Shown in pieces: positions 27,753 to 35,734 of a stretch of 64,000 bases of DNA. The first letter of the stretch is position 1, and every line of letters starts with the position of its first letter. The DNA is from Pseudomonas citri (lineage in GTDB: Bacteria > Pseudomonadota > Gammaproteobacteria > Pseudomonadales > Pseudomonadaceae): NCBI RefSeq assembly GCF_025336485.1, contig NZ_JAODAB010000027.1:17409-81408 (forward strand), read 5' to 3'. The notes under the pieces were generated by a model, which was given only the letters and a program-made list of their open reading frames with translations, ran no database searches and had not been told where the DNA came from. Position numbers and translations under genes: made by a program.

Positions 27753-27783
27753 TCAACCTTCGGCTCTTCACTGAATTTGAAGC

Positions 27784-27851
27784 CCCATCGCGAGCAGGCT
27801 CGCCCCACGAGGGAAACACGAATTCCTCTGGGAGCGAGCCTGCTCGCGATG
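27784..27851. repeat. Inverted pair of REP sequences (REPIN-like) after ntrC
   Basis: CATCGCGAGCAGGCTCGCCC (27786-27805) and the opposite-strand copy GAGCGAGCCTGCTCGCGATG (27832-27851) enclose about 27 bases. Such pairs are abundant in P. fluorescens genomes. Confidence 0.8.
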
Positions 27852-27868
27852 CTTTATCAGGGCCTGAC

Positions 27869-28010
27869 GCACCAAAACTGCGCACACCGAGCGAACCAAG
27901 ATCACCGTGTTCGCTTCAAAAAACCGCCCACCAAAACTGCGAAAGCCCCGAAACACGGGGCCTCTAGCTCTTTATTCGCCTCAACATCGAAAACTGGCAC
28001 GCCCCCTGCA
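27869..28010 (+). promoter_or_regulatory. NtrC sites and sigma-54 promoter of the NrsZ-like RNA
   Basis: Two exact copies of CACCAAAACTGCG (27870-27882 and 27929-27941), the first within GCACCAAAACTGCGC, resemble NtrC half-site pairs and share CACCAAAAC with the glnA upstream site. TGGCACGCCCCCTGCA (27995-28010) is an almost perfect sigma-54 promoter, which predicts a start near 28021, just before the three-module repeat. Confidence 0.75.
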
Positions 28011-28020
28011 ACAACCTGAT

Positions 28021-28218
28021 CACTACCCAGTTTCGGGGACCTTGGTACAGGCAGGCCGGGGAATCCCCATTTTATCCAGGGCTCATCGAGCCCACTGTTT
28101 TGGGGGCCTTGATACAGGCAGGTCAAGGTTTCCCTTCTTTATACCCAGGGCCATGCACTTGGCCCTACCGTTTTGGGGTCCTTGGTACAGGCAGGCCGGG
28201 GATTCCCTCTTTTATTGC
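28021..28218 (+). ncRNA. nrsZ: Nitrogen-regulated small RNA NrsZ (three repeated modules)
   Basis: NrsZ of P. aeruginosa is encoded downstream of ntrC, needs NtrC and RpoN, and is processed into three similar short modules. The first module is sufficient for regulation, which in that species acts on rhlA. Here, between ntrC and the trmL region, there are three direct repeats beginning at 28031, 28098 and 28171. Each has TTT-C/T-GGGG, CCTTGG/ATACAGGCAGG and then a small stem-loop (for example GGGCTCATCGAGCCC at 28079-28093 and GGGCCATGCACTTGGCCC at 28148-28165). The start is inferred from the promoter and the end is approximate; the last module runs into the 3' end of the convergent gene. Confidence 0.8.
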
Positions 28219-28652
28219 TCCTGGAGACGGACCTCCAACCGCCAGCGATCATCGACCTCGCTACCGGTCCACGTCCCCCGCAACGGACGCGCCGCCACCA
28301 GTGTCAGCAACAAGCCCTTGTCGCTCAAACGCACCCGCCAATTCACATCCTTGCCATCGAGCTTGAATTGGCCGTTCTGCGGTCGACCTTCTGCATCGAA
28401 CAACAGCGCCACTGACCCGTCGATGACTTCCCCGTGCAACTTGGGTTCGTTGTTGAACCAGGCCACCAACATCCCGTCGCGGGTGTCGACCTGTTGCAGC
28501 ACGCTTGGCTCAGGCGTGGTCAGGCGCCCGATCATCAGGCCAACCATCAGGCCGAAGATCGCCAACGAGCCCATCACCGGCAGTATTAGCTTCGAACGCT
28601 CGTCGGTTTGCGGCGTAGAATGCCGCTCATCTTTATCTGCGGAGCCGTGCAT
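28212..28652 (-). CDS. Membrane-anchored hypothetical protein
   Basis: A 146-residue protein with a short polar N-terminus (about 22 residues, DERSK before the membrane), a single TM helix (LILPVMGSLAIFGLMVGLMIG) and a C-terminal periplasmic domain with beta-strand-like segments (VAWFNNEPKLHGEVIDGSVALLFD, RVRLSDKGLLLTLV). I do not recognise a family; a protein in this position is conserved in Pseudomonas. Its ATG (28650-28652) shares two bases with the trmL ATG on the other strand, and its 3' end touches the NrsZ-like RNA. Confidence 0.7.
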   Translation of the reverse strand: MHGSADKDERHSTPQTDERSKLILPVMGSLAIFGLMVGLMIGRLTTPEPSVLQQVDTRDGMLVAWFNNEPKLHGEVIDGSVALLFDAEGRPQNGQFKLDGKDVNWRVRLSDKGLLLTLVAARPLRGTWTGSEVDDRWRLEVRLQEQ

Positions 28653-29106
28653 GTTTCACGTCATCCTTTTTCAACCGGAAATTCCGCCGAATACCGGCAA
28701 CGTCATCAGGTTGTGCGCCAACAGCGGCTGCCACCTGCATCTGATCGAACCACTGGGCTTCGAGATGGACGACAAGCGCTTGCGCCGTGCCGGTCTCGAC
28801 TACCACGAGTATGCCACTTTGCAGCGTCACGCTGACCTCGCCAGCTGTCTGGAAAGCTTGGGCAATCCGCGGGTGTTCGCCTTCACCACCAAAGGTTCGC
28901 GGCCGTTCCATGACGCCAGCTTCGTTGCCGGTGACGCCTTCCTGTTCGGCCCGGAAAGCCGTGGCCTGCCGGCCGAAGTGCTCGATGCCCTGCCCGCCGA
29001 CCAGCGCCTGCGCCTGCCGATGCGCGAAGGTTGTCGCAGCTTGAACCTGTCCAACACGGTGGCGGTGGCTGTGTACGAGGCCTGGCGGCAGAACGGGTTC
29101 GCCTAA
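28651..29106 (+). CDS. trmL: tRNA (cytidine/uridine-2'-O-)-methyltransferase TrmL
   Basis: SPOUT-class enzyme that methylates the wobble ribose (position 34) of certain tRNA-Leu. Its 151 residues begin MFHVILFQPEIPPNTGNVIRLCANSG. The knot motifs LFGPESRGLP and MREGCRSLNLSNTVAVAVYEA are near the C-terminus. The ATG fits the family start exactly. Confidence 0.95.
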   Translation: MFHVILFQPEIPPNTGNVIRLCANSGCHLHLIEPLGFEMDDKRLRRAGLDYHEYATLQRHADLASCLESLGNPRVFAFTTKGSRPFHDASFVAGDAFLFGPESRGLPAEVLDALPADQRLRLPMREGCRSLNLSNTVAVAVYEAWRQNGFA

Positions 29107-29130
29107 ACTCTTCCTGCCAGCCAGAAACGC

Positions 29131-29222
29131 CTGTGGGAGCCGGGCTTGCTCGCGATGAGGTCGACACGGTTCAACTGCAACACCGCGTCATCGTTCATCG
29201 CGAGCAAGCTCGGCTCCCACAG
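29131..29222. repeat. REPIN: inverted pair of REP sequences between trmL and secB
   Basis: CTGTGGGAGCCGGGCTTGCT (29131-29150), continuing CGCGATGA, is matched in inverted orientation by TCATCGCGAGCAAGCTCGGC through CTCCCACAG at 29195-29222. The loop is about 35 bases. It lies between the convergent trmL and secB genes and can fold into one long hairpin. Confidence 0.85.
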
Positions 29223-29248
29223 GTTGTGTATCGGGCGAACAGCGCCGT

Positions 29249-29728
29249 TTACTGAACGGTCGCGCCACCTTCCTGTTGCATGCGCTGCAGCTCTTGCGCA
29301 TACAGGGCGTCGAAATTCACCGGAGCCAGCATCAGCGCCGGGAACGAACCGCGGGTCACCAGGCTGTCCAGGGCTTCGCGAGCATACGGGAACAGGATGT
29401 TCGGGCAGAAGGCGCCCAGGGTGTGGCTCATGGAGGCGGCATCCAGGTTCTTGATCAGGAAGATCCCGGCTTGCTGCACTTCGGCGATGAACGCCACTTC
29501 TTCACCGTTCTTCACGGTCACCGACAGGGTCAGCACCACTTCGTGGAAGTCTTCTTCCAGGGCCTTCTGGCGGGTGTTGAGGTCCAGGCCTACGCTCGGT
29601 TCCCACTGCTGGCGAAAGATCGCCGGGCTTTTCGGGGCTTCGAAGGACAGGTCACGTACGTAGATGCGCTGCAAGGAGAATTGCGGTGCGGCTTCTTCGT
29701 TGGCAGCTGTGTTCTGTTGGTCAGTCAT
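29249..29728 (-). CDS. secB: Protein-export chaperone SecB
   Basis: Tetrameric cytosolic chaperone that holds precursor proteins unfolded and hands them to SecA. The 159 residues show the typical FSLQRIYVRDLSFEAPKSPAIF start and the GAFCPNILFPYAREALDSLVTRGSFPALMLAPVNFDALY C-terminal signature. It is the last gene of the rhodanese-grxC-secB group. Confidence 0.97.
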   Translation of the reverse strand: MTDQQNTAANEEAAPQFSLQRIYVRDLSFEAPKSPAIFRQQWEPSVGLDLNTRQKALEEDFHEVVLTLSVTVKNGEEVAFIAEVQQAGIFLIKNLDAASMSHTLGAFCPNILFPYAREALDSLVTRGSFPALMLAPVNFDALYAQELQRMQQEGGATVQ

Positions 29729-29768
29729 CGCAGATCCTTCTTACTTTAAGGTTCTATTAGTAGGGAAT

Positions 29769-30023
29769 TCAGGCCTGGAGCATCGCGTCGAGCTTGCCGG
29801 CGCGCTCCAGGGCGTACAGATCATCGCAACCGCCTACGTGGGTGTTACCGATCCAGATCTGCGGTACGGACGTGCGTCCGGCCTTGCGGGTCATGTCGGC
29901 GCGCAGCTGCGGCTGGCCGTCGACCTTGATCTCTTCGAAGGCCACGCCTTTGTTCTGGAGCAGGAACTTGGCTCGGGAGCAATAGGGGCAGTAATCGCTG
30001 GAATAGACGACGACGTGGGTCAT
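29769..30023 (-). CDS. grxC: Glutaredoxin 3
   Basis: Glutathione-dependent dithiol reductase of 84 residues with the CPYC active site (Cys12 and Cys15) and the glutathione-binding TSVPQIWIGNTHVGGCDDL segment. It is one base after the rhodanese-like gene and 40 bases before secB, in the order conserved in many gamma-proteobacteria. Confidence 0.96.
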   Translation of the reverse strand: MTHVVVYSSDYCPYCSRAKFLLQNKGVAFEEIKVDGQPQLRADMTRKAGRTSVPQIWIGNTHVGGCDDLYALERAGKLDAMLQA

Positions 30024-30024
30024 T

Positions 30025-30438
30025 TCACTTCACCAGCGGCAGGTTGTCGGCTTTCCAGCTCGCCACGCCACCGGACAACTTGGCGGCGGTGAAGCCGGCC
30101 TTCACCAGTTCGCGGGCATGGGTGCCGGAATGCTGGCCTTGGGCATCCACCAGGATCAGCGTCTTGGCCTTGTGCTTTTCCAGCTCGCCGACCCGGGCGG
30201 TCAGTTTGTCCTGGGGAATGTTCAGGGCGCCAACGATGTGACCGGTGGCAAATTCCTTGCTCGGACGGATGTCGACCACCACGCCCGCGTCCTTGTTGAC
30301 CAGCGCAGTCAGTTCACCGGTGCTCAGGCTGCGCCCGCCACCCTGCATCGTGTGGGCGACCAGCAACGCCAACAGCACGACGAAGATACCGACGAGAATG
30401 TAGTGGTTAGTGGCGAATTCAATCAGGTGAGCAACCAT
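30025..30438 (-). CDS. Membrane-anchored rhodanese-like protein (YibN type)
   Basis: A 137-residue protein with an N-terminal TM helix (YILVGIFVVLLALLVAH) and a rhodanese domain (GVVVDIRPSKEFATGHIVGALNIPQDKL). The family's active-site loop usually carries Cys. Here it reads ILVDAQGQHSGTHA with no Cys, so sulfur transfer by the usual mechanism is not expected. The start MVAHLIEFATNHY matches relatives; the open frame continues to 30486 but is not needed. Translationally adjacent to grxC. YibN of E. coli has been linked to membrane-protein insertion. Confidence 0.85.
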   Translation of the reverse strand: MVAHLIEFATNHYILVGIFVVLLALLVAHTMQGGGRSLSTGELTALVNKDAGVVVDIRPSKEFATGHIVGALNIPQDKLTARVGELEKHKAKTLILVDAQGQHSGTHARELVKAGFTAAKLSGGVASWKADNLPLVK

Positions 30439-30592
30439 CGAGGAAAGGTTCCAGGGCGTTAAAATGTCGGCCAGTATACACAGCACTCAGGGCCGGCCAA
30501 ACCCCGCCCGGCGGTGACGACACCGGAACTTACCTTTAAACTGCTCGTCTTTTTTCCATCGTCTTCTTTTAACTTCGCCACGAGTGGATTCC

Positions 30593-32122
30593 ATGACTAC
30601 CCCGCCTAAACCTTTGGTCCTGATGATTCTCGACGGCTTCGGTCACAGTGACAGCCAAGAGTCCAACGCTGTGTACGCGGCCAACAAGCCGGTGCTGGAC
30701 CGTCTGTGGGCCACGGTGCCGAACGGCCTGATCTCCGGCAGCGGCATGGACGTCGGCCTGCCTGACGGGCAGATGGGCAACTCCGAGGTCGGCCACATGA
30801 ACCTCGGCGCAGGCCGCGTGGTGTATCAGGATTTCACCCGTGTGACCAAAGCGATCCGCGACGGCGAATTCTTCGAAAACCCGACCATCTGCGCCGCCGT
30901 GGATAAAGCCGTGGCCGCCGGCAAGGCCGTGCACTTCATGGGCCTGCTGTCCGATGGCGGGGTGCACAGCCACCAGGACCACCTGGTCGCCATGGCCGAA
31001 CTGGCCTTCAAGCGCGGCGCCGAGAAGATCTACCTGCACGCGTTCCTCGATGGCCGCGACACCCCGCCGAAAAGCGCCGCTTCGTCGATCGAATTGCTGG
31101 ACGCGACGTTCCAGGCACTCGGCAAGGGCCGCATCGCCAGCATCGTCGGCCGCTACTACGCCATGGACCGTGACAACCGTTGGGACCGCGTGTCCCAGGC
31201 CTACAACCTGATCGTCGAGGGCAGCGCCGAATTCAGCGCCGCCACCGCCCAGCAAGGCCTGCAAGCGGCCTACGAGCGCGGCGAAAGCGACGAATTCGTC
31301 AAGGCCACCACCATCGGCGAGCCGGTCAAGGTCGAAGACGGCGACGCCGTGGTGTTCATGAACTTCCGCGCCGACCGGGCTCGTGAACTGACCCGCGTCT
31401 TCGTCGAAGCCGATTTCAAGGAATTCGAACGCGCCCGCCAGCCGAAACTGGCCGGCTTCGTGATGCTGACCCAGTACGCCGCCAGCATCCCCGCGCCATC
31501 GGCCTTCGCGGCCGGCAGCCTGGAAAACGTGCTGGGCGACTACCTGGCGAAGAACGGCAAGACGCAGTTGCGCATCGCCGAGACCGAGAAATACGCCCAC
31601 GTGACGTTCTTTTTCTCGGGCGGTCGCGAAGAACCCTTCCCGGGCGAAGAGCGCATCCTGATCCCGTCGCCGAAAGTCGCCACCTACGACCTGCAACCGG
31701 AGATGAGCGCGCCGGAAGTGACCGACCGCATCGTCGACGCCATCGAAAACCTGCGCTACGACGTGATCGTGGTCAACTACGCCAACGGTGACATGGTCGG
31801 CCACAGCGGCGTGTTCGAGGCGGCGGTCAAGGCCGTGGAATGCCTGGACACCTGCGTCGGCCGCATCGTCGATGCACTGGAAAAGGTCGGCGGCGAAGCG
31901 CTGATCACAGCCGACCACGGCAACGTCGAGCAGATGTCCGACGAAACCACCGGCCAGGCCCACACGGCCCACACCACCGAGCCGGTGCCGTTCATCTACG
32001 TCGGCAAGCGTGACTTCAAGGTGCGCGAAGGCGGCGTGCTGGCCGACGTGGCGCCGACCATGCTGATGCTGCTGGGCATGGAGAAGCCGGTGGAAATGAC
32101 CGGGACTTCGATTCTGGTCTGA
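30593..32122 (+). CDS. gpmI: Phosphoglycerate mutase, 2,3-bisphosphoglycerate-independent
   Basis: Interconverts 3- and 2-phosphoglycerate with two Mn ions, through a phosphoserine intermediate. It has 509 residues. Asp14 in MILDGFG and catalytic Ser64 in GQMGNSEVGHMNLGAGR are visible, as are GRYYAMDRDNRWDR, NYANGDMVGHSG and TADHGNVEQM metal ligands. ATG 30593 is preferred over the GTG at 30584. It is divergent from the rhodanese-grxC-secB group. Confidence 0.97.
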   Translation: MTTPPKPLVLMILDGFGHSDSQESNAVYAANKPVLDRLWATVPNGLISGSGMDVGLPDGQMGNSEVGHMNLGAGRVVYQDFTRVTKAIRDGEFFENPTICAAVDKAVAAGKAVHFMGLLSDGGVHSHQDHLVAMAELAFKRGAEKIYLHAFLDGRDTPPKSAASSIELLDATFQALGKGRIASIVGRYYAMDRDNRWDRVSQAYNLIVEGSAEFSAATAQQGLQAAYERGESDEFVKATTIGEPVKVEDGDAVVFMNFRADRARELTRVFVEADFKEFERARQPKLAGFVMLTQYAASIPAPSAFAAGSLENVLGDYLAKNGKTQLRIAETEKYAHVTFFFSGGREEPFPGEERILIPSPKVATYDLQPEMSAPEVTDRIVDAIENLRYDVIVVNYANGDMVGHSGVFEAAVKAVECLDTCVGRIVDALEKVGGEALITADHGNVEQMSDETTGQAHTAHTTEPVPFIYVGKRDFKVREGGVLADVAPTMLMLLGMEKPVEMTGTSILV

Positions 32123-32142
32123 TTGGGTATCACTCACCCAGG

Positions 32143-32173
32143 CCCTGAGGGAGCACAGCGTGCTCCCTCAGGG
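32143..32173. terminator. Strong hairpin after gpmI
   Basis: CCCTGAGGGAGCA and TGCTCCCTCAGGG form a perfect 13-bp stem with a 5-base loop (CAGCG), 20 bases after the gpmI stop. There is no T-run, so it may mark an mRNA end or a partial terminator before envC. Confidence 0.6.
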
Positions 32174-32293
32174 TATCGCGGTGATTTAATGTCTGACGCT
32201 ACTCCAGTTATCACACAGCCCCAAATGGGCGTTTTTTTTGCAGCGTGAGGCGGGCATACTAGGCCGTCCCTTTCCCTGGTGCCGCCCGCCTCT

Positions 32294-33586
32294 ATGCTTC
32301 GCGTCCTGATAGCCCTCGCACTGACCTGCCTGCTGCAACCAGCCTTTGCCGACGAGCGCGCGCAAACCCAACAGCAGTTGGAAGCCACGCGCCAGGACAT
32401 TGCCGAACTGAAAAAACTGCTGGGCAAGTTGCAGGAAGAGAAATCCAGCGTGCAGAAAGACCTGCGCGGCACCGAGACCGAGATGGGCAAGCTGGAGAAA
32501 CAGGTCGAGGCCCTGCAAAAAGAACTGAAGAAAAGCGAATCCGAGCTGCAGCGGCTCGATGGCGAGAAAAAAAAACTCCAGAGCGCGCGCACTGAACAGC
32601 AAAAGCTGATCGCCATCCAGGCCCGGGCCGCCTACCAGAACGGGCGCCAGGAGTATCTCAAGCTGCTGCTCAACCAGCAGAACCCCGAGAAATTCGCCCG
32701 CACCCTCACGTATTACGACTACCTGAGCCAGGCCCGCCTGGAACAGCTCAAGAACTTCAACGAAACCCTGCGCCAACTGGCCAATGTCGAAAAGGACATC
32801 GGACTGCAACAAGCCCAGTTACTGGTGCAAAAAAGCAGCCTCGACACCCAGCGCGAAGAGCTGGACAAGGTCCGCAAGGAACGCCAGGAGGCCCTGGCCA
32901 AGCTCAACGACGACGTGAAAGAACGCGACAGCAAGCTCAAGGCCCGCGAACAGGACCAGGCCGAACTGGCCAATGTGCTCAAAACCATCGAAGAAACCCT
33001 GGCCCGCCAGGCCCGTGAGGCAGAAGAAGCGCGCCAGAAAGCGCTGATCGCCCAGCAGGAAGCGGAAAAAAAGCGCTTGCTTGAAGCCCAGGCCGAGGCC
33101 GACTCCAGCGATGCGCCGCGCAAGCCGACAAAACCCAGCCCAGGCGCACTGGTTTCCAGCGATGGCGAAACCTTTGGCGGCGCTTTTGCGTCGGCACGGG
33201 GCAAACTTCCCTGGCCGGTCAATGGTCGATTATTGGCTCGCTTCGGTGAAACCCGCGGCGACGACACCCGCACCAAGTGGGACGGCGTGATGATCAGCGC
33301 TTCCGCTGGCAGCCAGGTGCATGCCGTCCACGGCGGGCGCGTGGTGTTCGCCGACTGGTTGCGCGGCGCCGGCCTGCTGGTGATCCTGGATCACGGCAAC
33401 GGTTACCTGAGCCTCTACGGACACAACCAGACACTGCTCAAGGCCGCAGGCGATGTGGTCAAGGCCGGCGAGTCCATCTCCACGGTCGGCAACAGTGGCG
33501 GGCAGGATACGCCAGCACTGTATTTCGCTATTCGTCAGCAGGGTCGCCCCAGCGACCCGGCCCAATGGTGTCGTGCGCAAGGATAA
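32294..33586 (+). CDS. envC: Murein hydrolase activator EnvC
   Basis: Periplasmic activator of cell-division amidases. Its 430 residues comprise a signal peptide (MLRVLIALALTCLLQPAFA), a long coiled coil (about 25-270) and a C-terminal LytM/M23 domain (about 310-430). The LytM domain is degenerate: the usual H-x-H is replaced in ALYFAIRQQG, as in EnvC, so it activates amidases rather than cutting peptidoglycan. GC-rich linker KPTKPSPGAL separates the parts. It leads the envC-ctpA-yibQ-like operon. Confidence 0.92.
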   Translation: MLRVLIALALTCLLQPAFADERAQTQQQLEATRQDIAELKKLLGKLQEEKSSVQKDLRGTETEMGKLEKQVEALQKELKKSESELQRLDGEKKKLQSARTEQQKLIAIQARAAYQNGRQEYLKLLLNQQNPEKFARTLTYYDYLSQARLEQLKNFNETLRQLANVEKDIGLQQAQLLVQKSSLDTQREELDKVRKERQEALAKLNDDVKERDSKLKAREQDQAELANVLKTIEETLARQAREAEEARQKALIAQQEAEKKRLLEAQAEADSSDAPRKPTKPSPGALVSSDGETFGGAFASARGKLPWPVNGRLLARFGETRGDDTRTKWDGVMISASAGSQVHAVHGGRVVFADWLRGAGLLVILDHGNGYLSLYGHNQTLLKAAGDVVKAGESISTVGNSGGQDTPALYFAIRQQGRPSDPAQWCRAQG

Positions 33587-33618
33587 GCGCGCCCATCCTA
33601 TTAAGGAGTTCGTTCGAC

Positions 33619-34935
33619 ATGCTGCACTTGTCCCGCTTCACCTCGTTGGCACTGGCGATCGCCCTTGTGATCGGCGCGCCCCTGGCTTTCGCCGCTGAAC
33701 CGGCCCCGTCGGCACCCGCCGCCACCGCCGCGACCACCAAAGCCCCGCTGCCGCTGGACGAACTGCGCACCTTTGCCGAAGTCATGGACCGGATCAAGGC
33801 CGCCTACGTCGAACCGGTGGATGACAAGACACTGCTGGAGAACGCCATCAAGGGCATGCTCAGCAATCTCGATCCGCACTCGGCCTACCTCGGACCGGAC
33901 GACTTTGCCGAGCTGCAGGAAAGCACCAGCGGAGAATTCGGCGGCCTGGGCATCGAAGTCGGCAGCGAGGACGGCTTCATCAAGGTGGTCTCGCCCATCG
34001 ACGACACCCCCGCCTCCAAGGCCGGCATCCAGGCCGGTGACTTCATCGTCAAGATCAATGGCCAGCCAACCCGCGGCCAAAGCATGACCGAAGCCGTGGA
34101 CAAGATGCGCGGCAAGATCGGCCAGAAGATCACCCTGACCCTGGTGCGCGATGGCGGCACGCCGTTCGACGTGACCCTCACCCGTGCGGTCATCCAGGTC
34201 AAGAGCGTGAAGAGCCAGTTGCTGGAATCGGGCTATGGTTACATCCGCATCACCCAGTTCCAGGTCAAGACCGGCGAAGAAGTCGCCAAGGCCCTGGCCA
34301 AGCTGCGCAAGGACAACGGCAAGAAGCTCAACGGCCTGGTGCTGGACCTGCGCAACAACCCCGGCGGCGTGTTGCAGGCGGCAGTGGAAGTGGTCGACCA
34401 CTTCATCACCAAGGGCCTGATCGTCTACACCAAGGGGCGTATCGCCAACTCCGAGCTGCGCTTCTCGGCCACCGGCAACGACCTGAGCGAAGCCGTACCC
34501 CTGGTGGTGCTGATCAACGGCGGCAGCGCCTCGGCGTCGGAAATCGTCGCCGGCGCCCTGCAAGACCAGAAGCGTGGTGTCGTCATGGGCACCACCAGTT
34601 TCGGCAAGGGCTCGGTGCAGACGGTCTTGCCACTGAACAACGACCGCGCCCTGAAGATCACCACCGCGCTGTACTTCACGCCCAACGGCCGTTCCATCCA
34701 GGCCCAGGGCATCGTCCCGGACATCGAAGTGCGCAAGGCCAAGATCACCAACGAGCAGGACGGCGAATACTTCAAGGAAGCCGACCTGCAAGGTCACCTG
34801 GGCAACGGCAACGGTGGCGCCGACAAGCCGAGCGGCGCGGGCGCCAAGGCCAAGCCGATGCCACAGGATGACGATTATCAGTTGGCCCAGGCCCTGAGCC
34901 TGCTCAAAGGACTGAACATCACTTCCGGCCGCTGA
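33619..34935 (+). CDS. ctpA: Carboxy-terminal processing protease CtpA (S41 family)
   Basis: Periplasmic PDZ-containing serine protease of 438 residues. It has a signal peptide (to about residue 25), a PDZ domain (about 95-185) and a protease core with the Ser305/Lys330 dyad in GSASASEIVAGAL and TSFGKGSVQT. P. aeruginosa CtpA degrades peptidoglycan cross-link hydrolases with the help of LbcA. A low-complexity Gly/Lys tail precedes the C-terminus. AAGGAG precedes ATG 33619. Confidence 0.94.
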   Translation: MLHLSRFTSLALAIALVIGAPLAFAAEPAPSAPAATAATTKAPLPLDELRTFAEVMDRIKAAYVEPVDDKTLLENAIKGMLSNLDPHSAYLGPDDFAELQESTSGEFGGLGIEVGSEDGFIKVVSPIDDTPASKAGIQAGDFIVKINGQPTRGQSMTEAVDKMRGKIGQKITLTLVRDGGTPFDVTLTRAVIQVKSVKSQLLESGYGYIRITQFQVKTGEEVAKALAKLRKDNGKKLNGLVLDLRNNPGGVLQAAVEVVDHFITKGLIVYTKGRIANSELRFSATGNDLSEAVPLVVLINGGSASASEIVAGALQDQKRGVVMGTTSFGKGSVQTVLPLNNDRALKITTALYFTPNGRSIQAQGIVPDIEVRKAKITNEQDGEYFKEADLQGHLGNGNGGADKPSGAGAKAKPMPQDDDYQLAQALSLLKGLNITSGR

Positions 34936-34936
34936 G

Positions 34937-35719
34937 ATGCACCTGCGTTTCATCCTCGGCCTGTTGTGCTGCCTGGCCGGCGTTGCGTTTGCGGCGCCGG
35001 CCACGCCATCCGCTTCGACACACAAGGCTTACCTGAGCCTGATCATCGACGACCTGGGGCAAAACCTGCCCCGGGATCGCCGGGTGCTCGCCCTCCCCGG
35101 CCCGGTCGCCACCGCGATCATGCCCGACACGCCCCATGCCGCCGAGTTCGCCCGCGAAGCCCATCGCGCCGGCAAGCTCGTCATGCTGCACATGCCCATG
35201 GACCCCGCTACCGGGCCGTTCGCCTGGCATCCGGAGCTGCCCATAGAAGAACTGGGCAAACGCCTGGACGCTGCGTTTTCCGCCGTCCCCTACACCAGCG
35301 GGATCAACAACCACATGGGCAGCCGCATGACCGCCCAGCCCCAGGCCATGGCGTGGCTGATGGCGAATTTGCAGCAGCGCCACAAGTTTTTCGTCGACAG
35401 CCGCACCAGCGCCCAGACCGTCGCCGCCGCCGAGGCGCAGAAGATCGGCCTCGCCAGTGTGTCGCGGGACGTGTTTCTCGATGACGAACGTACCGAAACC
35501 GCCATTGCCCACCAACTCCAGACCGCCATCGACCTGGCCCGCCGGCAAGGTTCGGCGGTAGTGATCGGTCATCCCTATCCACAGACCCTGGCGGTACTCG
35601 AACGCGAACTGCCCCGGCTCAAGGCCCAGGGCATCGAATGGATCGACATCAAGTCGATGATCAGCCTGCGCAGCAACCGGGCGATGGTTGGGCATGGGAA
35701 GGATGGGGTTTACCGGTAG
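34937..35719 (+). CDS. Divergent polysaccharide deacetylase family protein (YibQ type)
   Basis: A 260-residue exported protein of the divergent polysaccharide deacetylase family (formerly DUF610), predicted to act on an envelope glycan; substrate unknown. Signal peptide MHLRFILGLLCCLAGVAFA, then SLIIDDLGQNLPRDRRVLALPGPV, HMPMDP, GINNHMGSRMT and FVDSRTSAQTVA signatures. It starts one base after the ctpA stop, so it is the third gene of the operon. Confidence 0.88.
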   Translation: MHLRFILGLLCCLAGVAFAAPATPSASTHKAYLSLIIDDLGQNLPRDRRVLALPGPVATAIMPDTPHAAEFAREAHRAGKLVMLHMPMDPATGPFAWHPELPIEELGKRLDAAFSAVPYTSGINNHMGSRMTAQPQAMAWLMANLQQRHKFFVDSRTSAQTVAAAEAQKIGLASVSRDVFLDDERTETAIAHQLQTAIDLARRQGSAVVIGHPYPQTLAVLERELPRLKAQGIEWIDIKSMISLRSNRAMVGHGKDGVYR

Positions 35720-35734
35720 CGGTGACTGCCGCGC

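Noticed and set aside
28031..28218. CRISPR array
   Set aside because: Three copies of 67-73 bases with imperfect repeats and hairpins of their own, no cas genes; the position after ntrC fits NrsZ instead.
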